From Candidatus Methanomethylicaceae archaeon (GTDB lineage Archaea; Thermoproteota; Methanomethylicia; Methanomethylicales; Methanomethylicaceae), in the NCBI GenBank assembly GCA_025057955.1, contig JANXER010000013.1:1-32852 (forward strand): a stretch of DNA of 32,852 nucleotides, read 5' to 3'. The translations under genes and the position numbers were made by a program. Every line of letters begins with the position of its first letter. Position 1 is the first letter of the stretch. Under the pieces are notes generated by a model. That model was not told where the DNA came from. It did not search any database and saw only the letters and a list, made by a program, of their open reading frames with translations. Of the stretch, positions 30,714-32,852 are shown one piece after another.

Positions 30714-32756
30714 ATGGAGTTGGCTCCATGGTTATGTTGGATTATGCCAACAATAGGATCAATAAGTCATTATCTCTTACCAAAAAGAATGGGAAGGACT
30801 AGATATTTAGTTACCATATCCTTTTCCTTCATAGCATGGATAATGGCCCTTTTAACGCTTGGATATATTCATGAAGTTAGAGAAATCCATGGAATATGGT
30901 TCCCGCTTCCTGATGGAAGATTGCTTGATATTGGAGTTCTACTTGATCCATTGAGCATAGTATTGGCAAACCTTGTAGCCTTTCTCAGCCTATTGATATT
31001 GATATACTCATTTAAGTATATGGAAGGGGAGCCAGGAGAGAATAGATATTGGTTCTTCATGTCCCTCTTCATTGGTGGAATGTTGCTATTAATACTTGCA
31101 AATAACTTCATATTCTTCTTCATAGGCTGGAAAATAGTTGGTCTTTGTAGCTTTGGATTAATTGCTCATTATTATAGTGATGAAAGAAAGTATTGGATAG
31201 GAGGCCCAGAGCCTCATCCATTCCAAAAGCCCTCAAGATGTGGACTTAAGGCATTATGGGTAACCACACTTGGAGATGTTGCTCTTCTAGCCAGCATAAT
31301 AATAATCTACGTATTCTCTGGAACCTTTAATTATATGGAGCTCTATCACAGTGCCTCCTCTTGGATGGGTGAAATGTCAAAAATCCCCGGCCTTTTAACT
31401 ATAACCATAGTGCTCTTCCTCTGTGGACCTTTTGCTAAATCTGCTCAATTTCCATTCCATGAATGGCTTCCAGAGGCCATGGCTGGTCCAACACCCGTAT
31501 CTGCTCTAATACATGCTGCCACAATGGTTAAAGCTGGAGTATATTTAGTAGCAAGAGTATTTCCAATATTTTATCTTGCAACTTGGTTTATTAAGATTCA
31601 TGAAGCCATGAACTTCTTCATGATAGTTGCCTTCATTGGATGCTTTACTGCCTTTTTAGCTGGCTCTCAAGCAATGGTTGCTATTGAACTTAAGAAAGTC
31701 TTAGCATATTCTACTATGAGTGTAATTGGTTATATGATGCTTGGATTAGGTGCAGCTGGACTAAGCCCATATGCGCTTATAGAAGGGTTTACATCGGGAA
31801 TATTTCATTTAATAAATCATGGTGTTTTCAAAGCAGCTTTATTCCTTTGCGCTGGAGTATTAATTCATGCATCTGGCTCCATATATATAACAGATATGAG
31901 GTTTTCAAGCAAGGAAATGAAATTAACATGGCTATTCATGTGGATTGCCTCCTTGGCTTTAATAGGTGTGCCTCCTCTCTCAGGATTTTGGAGTAAGGAT
32001 GGTATTCTTCTTTCATGTTTGGAGAGTGGGCAATATGCACTTTTCATTCTTGCCACTTTAACCGTCTCTGTTACAAGCTTCTATGTAATAAGATGTATGG
32101 GAATAATATTTCATAGAGGAATTGATTCAAGTAATAATTCCCATAAAAATCATAATTCCCATATAAGTCATGATCACGAACACCATGGAGAGGCCTCGCC
32201 CATAATGTTAATTCCCTATGGAATTCTAGCATTAATTACGATATTCATAGGACTCATTGGACCCTTTATGAAGGAAATGTTATCCGAACTCTTCTCAAGC
32301 AACTTCAAGCACTTAGGTCTGTTGAAATATGGATCACCACATCATGGAGCCACTTACTTAGAATTTCTTACCATAGCTATTTCAATAGCCATGATATTGC
32401 TAGGAGCTTTTCCAGCATATAGGGCTTACATAGCCTATAAGCTTGATGTCTTCTCTATACTAAATAAATATCCAATAATGAGATATTTCCACAAATTCCT
32501 TTGGAATAGATGGTATATGGATGCCTTCTTCAATAAAGTATTTGCAGAATCTGTTCTAGCATCCAGAGAGCCCACAGCCAAGTATATAGAAGGAAGCATG
32601 GATTTAGCTTTGAATGTTGGAGTTCCAAGATTATTCTCTTATATAAATGCAGGAATGAGAAAATTACAAACAGGCATTCTTTCAGTGAACATGATTTACA
32701 TAATTTCATTGTTTTTAGCTTTAATTATGGTAATGCTATTGCTTGGGGTGGGATGA
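30714..32756 (+). CDS. nuoL: Antiporter-like membrane subunit L
   Basis: The protein is 680 aa from ATG 30714, which follows GGGGGTGATT; GTG 30705 in the same frame overlaps that ribosome site. The core has the family residues in SAQFPFHEWLPEAMAGPTPV, ELKKVLAYSTMSVIGYM and FHLINHGVFKAALFL. The C-terminal extension typical of NuoL is present: KFLWNRWYMDAFFNKVF, LQTGILSVN and a last hydrophobic helix, which would form the lateral helix along the membrane arm. A loop near residues 473-492 holds seven His in 16 residues. It is one of three antiporter-like subunits in this half-operon. Confidence 0.95.
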   Translation: MELAPWLCWIMPTIGSISHYLLPKRMGRTRYLVTISFSFIAWIMALLTLGYIHEVREIHGIWFPLPDGRLLDIGVLLDPLSIVLANLVAFLSLLILIYSFKYMEGEPGENRYWFFMSLFIGGMLLLILANNFIFFFIGWKIVGLCSFGLIAHYYSDERKYWIGGPEPHPFQKPSRCGLKALWVTTLGDVALLASIIIIYVFSGTFNYMELYHSASSWMGEMSKIPGLLTITIVLFLCGPFAKSAQFPFHEWLPEAMAGPTPVSALIHAATMVKAGVYLVARVFPIFYLATWFIKIHEAMNFFMIVAFIGCFTAFLAGSQAMVAIELKKVLAYSTMSVIGYMMLGLGAAGLSPYALIEGFTSGIFHLINHGVFKAALFLCAGVLIHASGSIYITDMRFSSKEMKLTWLFMWIASLALIGVPPLSGFWSKDGILLSCLESGQYALFILATLTVSVTSFYVIRCMGIIFHRGIDSSNNSHKNHNSHISHDHEHHGEASPIMLIPYGILALITIFIGLIGPFMKEMLSELFSSNFKHLGLLKYGSPHHGATYLEFLTIAISIAMILLGAFPAYRAYIAYKLDVFSILNKYPIMRYFHKFLWNRWYMDAFFNKVFAESVLASREPTAKYIEGSMDLALNVGVPRLFSYINAGMRKLQTGILSVNMIYIISLFLALIMVMLLLGVG

Positions 32757-32757
32757 T

Positions 32758-32852
32758 ATGGAGTATATACTGCTTCAAGTTGTAATAGCCCCAGTCATTG
32801 TAGCATTTCTATCTATATTCATTGGAAGAAGACTAGGCAAGAATCTTGGTTG
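32758..32852 (+). CDS. Antiporter-like membrane subunit (NuoM/NuoN type), 5' part cut by window end
   Basis: ATG 32758 follows the nuoL stop by one base and a GGGTGG ribosome site. The visible 31 residues form a hydrophobic helix (VVIAPVIVAFLSIF) followed by GRRLGKN, the usual beginning of a NuoM/NuoN-type subunit. The gene continues beyond the window. Position as the third antiporter-like gene supports the call. Confidence 0.75.
   Translation, partial: MEYILLQVVIAPVIVAFLSIFIGRRLGKNLG

Noticed and set aside
1-32852. CRISPR arrays, insertion sequences, rRNA genes
   Set aside because: I saw no regularly spaced repeats, no transposase-like reading frames with terminal repeats, and no rRNA-like GC-rich blocks.

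Overview
The window is a stretch of an AT-rich (roughly one-third GC) archaeal chromosome. The archaeal signs are class III pilin signal peptides, TATA boxes 20-35 nt upstream of starts, GGTGAT-type ribosome sites with many TTG/GTG starts, a TFIIB-like protein, a crenarchaeal-type OB-fold SSB and a tRNA-Val without encoded CCA. The very GC-rich tRNA stems in an AT-rich genome point to a thermophile, most likely in the TACK/Thermoproteota group. I cannot name the lineage from this sequence alone.

Region 1 (1-13085, all + strand) is a surface-machine locus. It holds the 3' part of a large sequon-rich surface protein, two twin type IV pilins with a 107-bp identical 5' segment, a GspE/TadA-type ATPase, a TadC/GspF-type membrane platform and a membrane-anchored ectoprotein. 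Directly behind these sit three type IV secretion (conjugation-like) parts: a VirB6/TrbL/CedA-like polytopic protein, a PrgI/VirB3-like protein fused to a beta-sandwich domain, and a VirB4/CedB-like ATPase. Four promoters in the locus share one unusual TATA-spanning motif. A soluble chemotaxis transducer follows (13166-14104).

Region 2 (14197-21000) is a mixed interval: catalase-peroxidase KatG, tRNA-Val(GAC) on the minus strand, a YdjM-like membrane protein with a half glycosyltransferase-like tail, a 55-aa C2H2 zinc-finger protein overlapping a divergent TFB-like protein, an NDP-sugar epimerase and a polysaccharide flippase.

Region 3 (21016-24857) is a second secretion module: SSB on the minus strand and, divergent from it, a VirB2-like/DUF5658-like membrane protein, a membrane-anchor protein and a soluble VirD4/TraG-like ATPase. 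Regions 1 and 3 together supply VirB2-, B3-, B4-, B6- and D4-like parts and a type IV pilus, but no relaxase. This fits a DNA-exchange or import system (Ced/Ted-like) better than classical conjugation.

Region 4 (24772-32852) is a complex-I-like respiratory complex split into two divergent half-operons (A-B-C-D-H-I leftward; J1-J2-K-antiporter-L-antiporter rightward) around one perfectly symmetric TATA box. Its large subunit keeps both CxxC pairs that bind the NiFe centre and its small subunit has the hydrogenase-type CxxC. It therefore looks like a group 4 [NiFe]-hydrogenase carrying a full complex I membrane arm including NuoA. The window ends inside the last antiporter gene.
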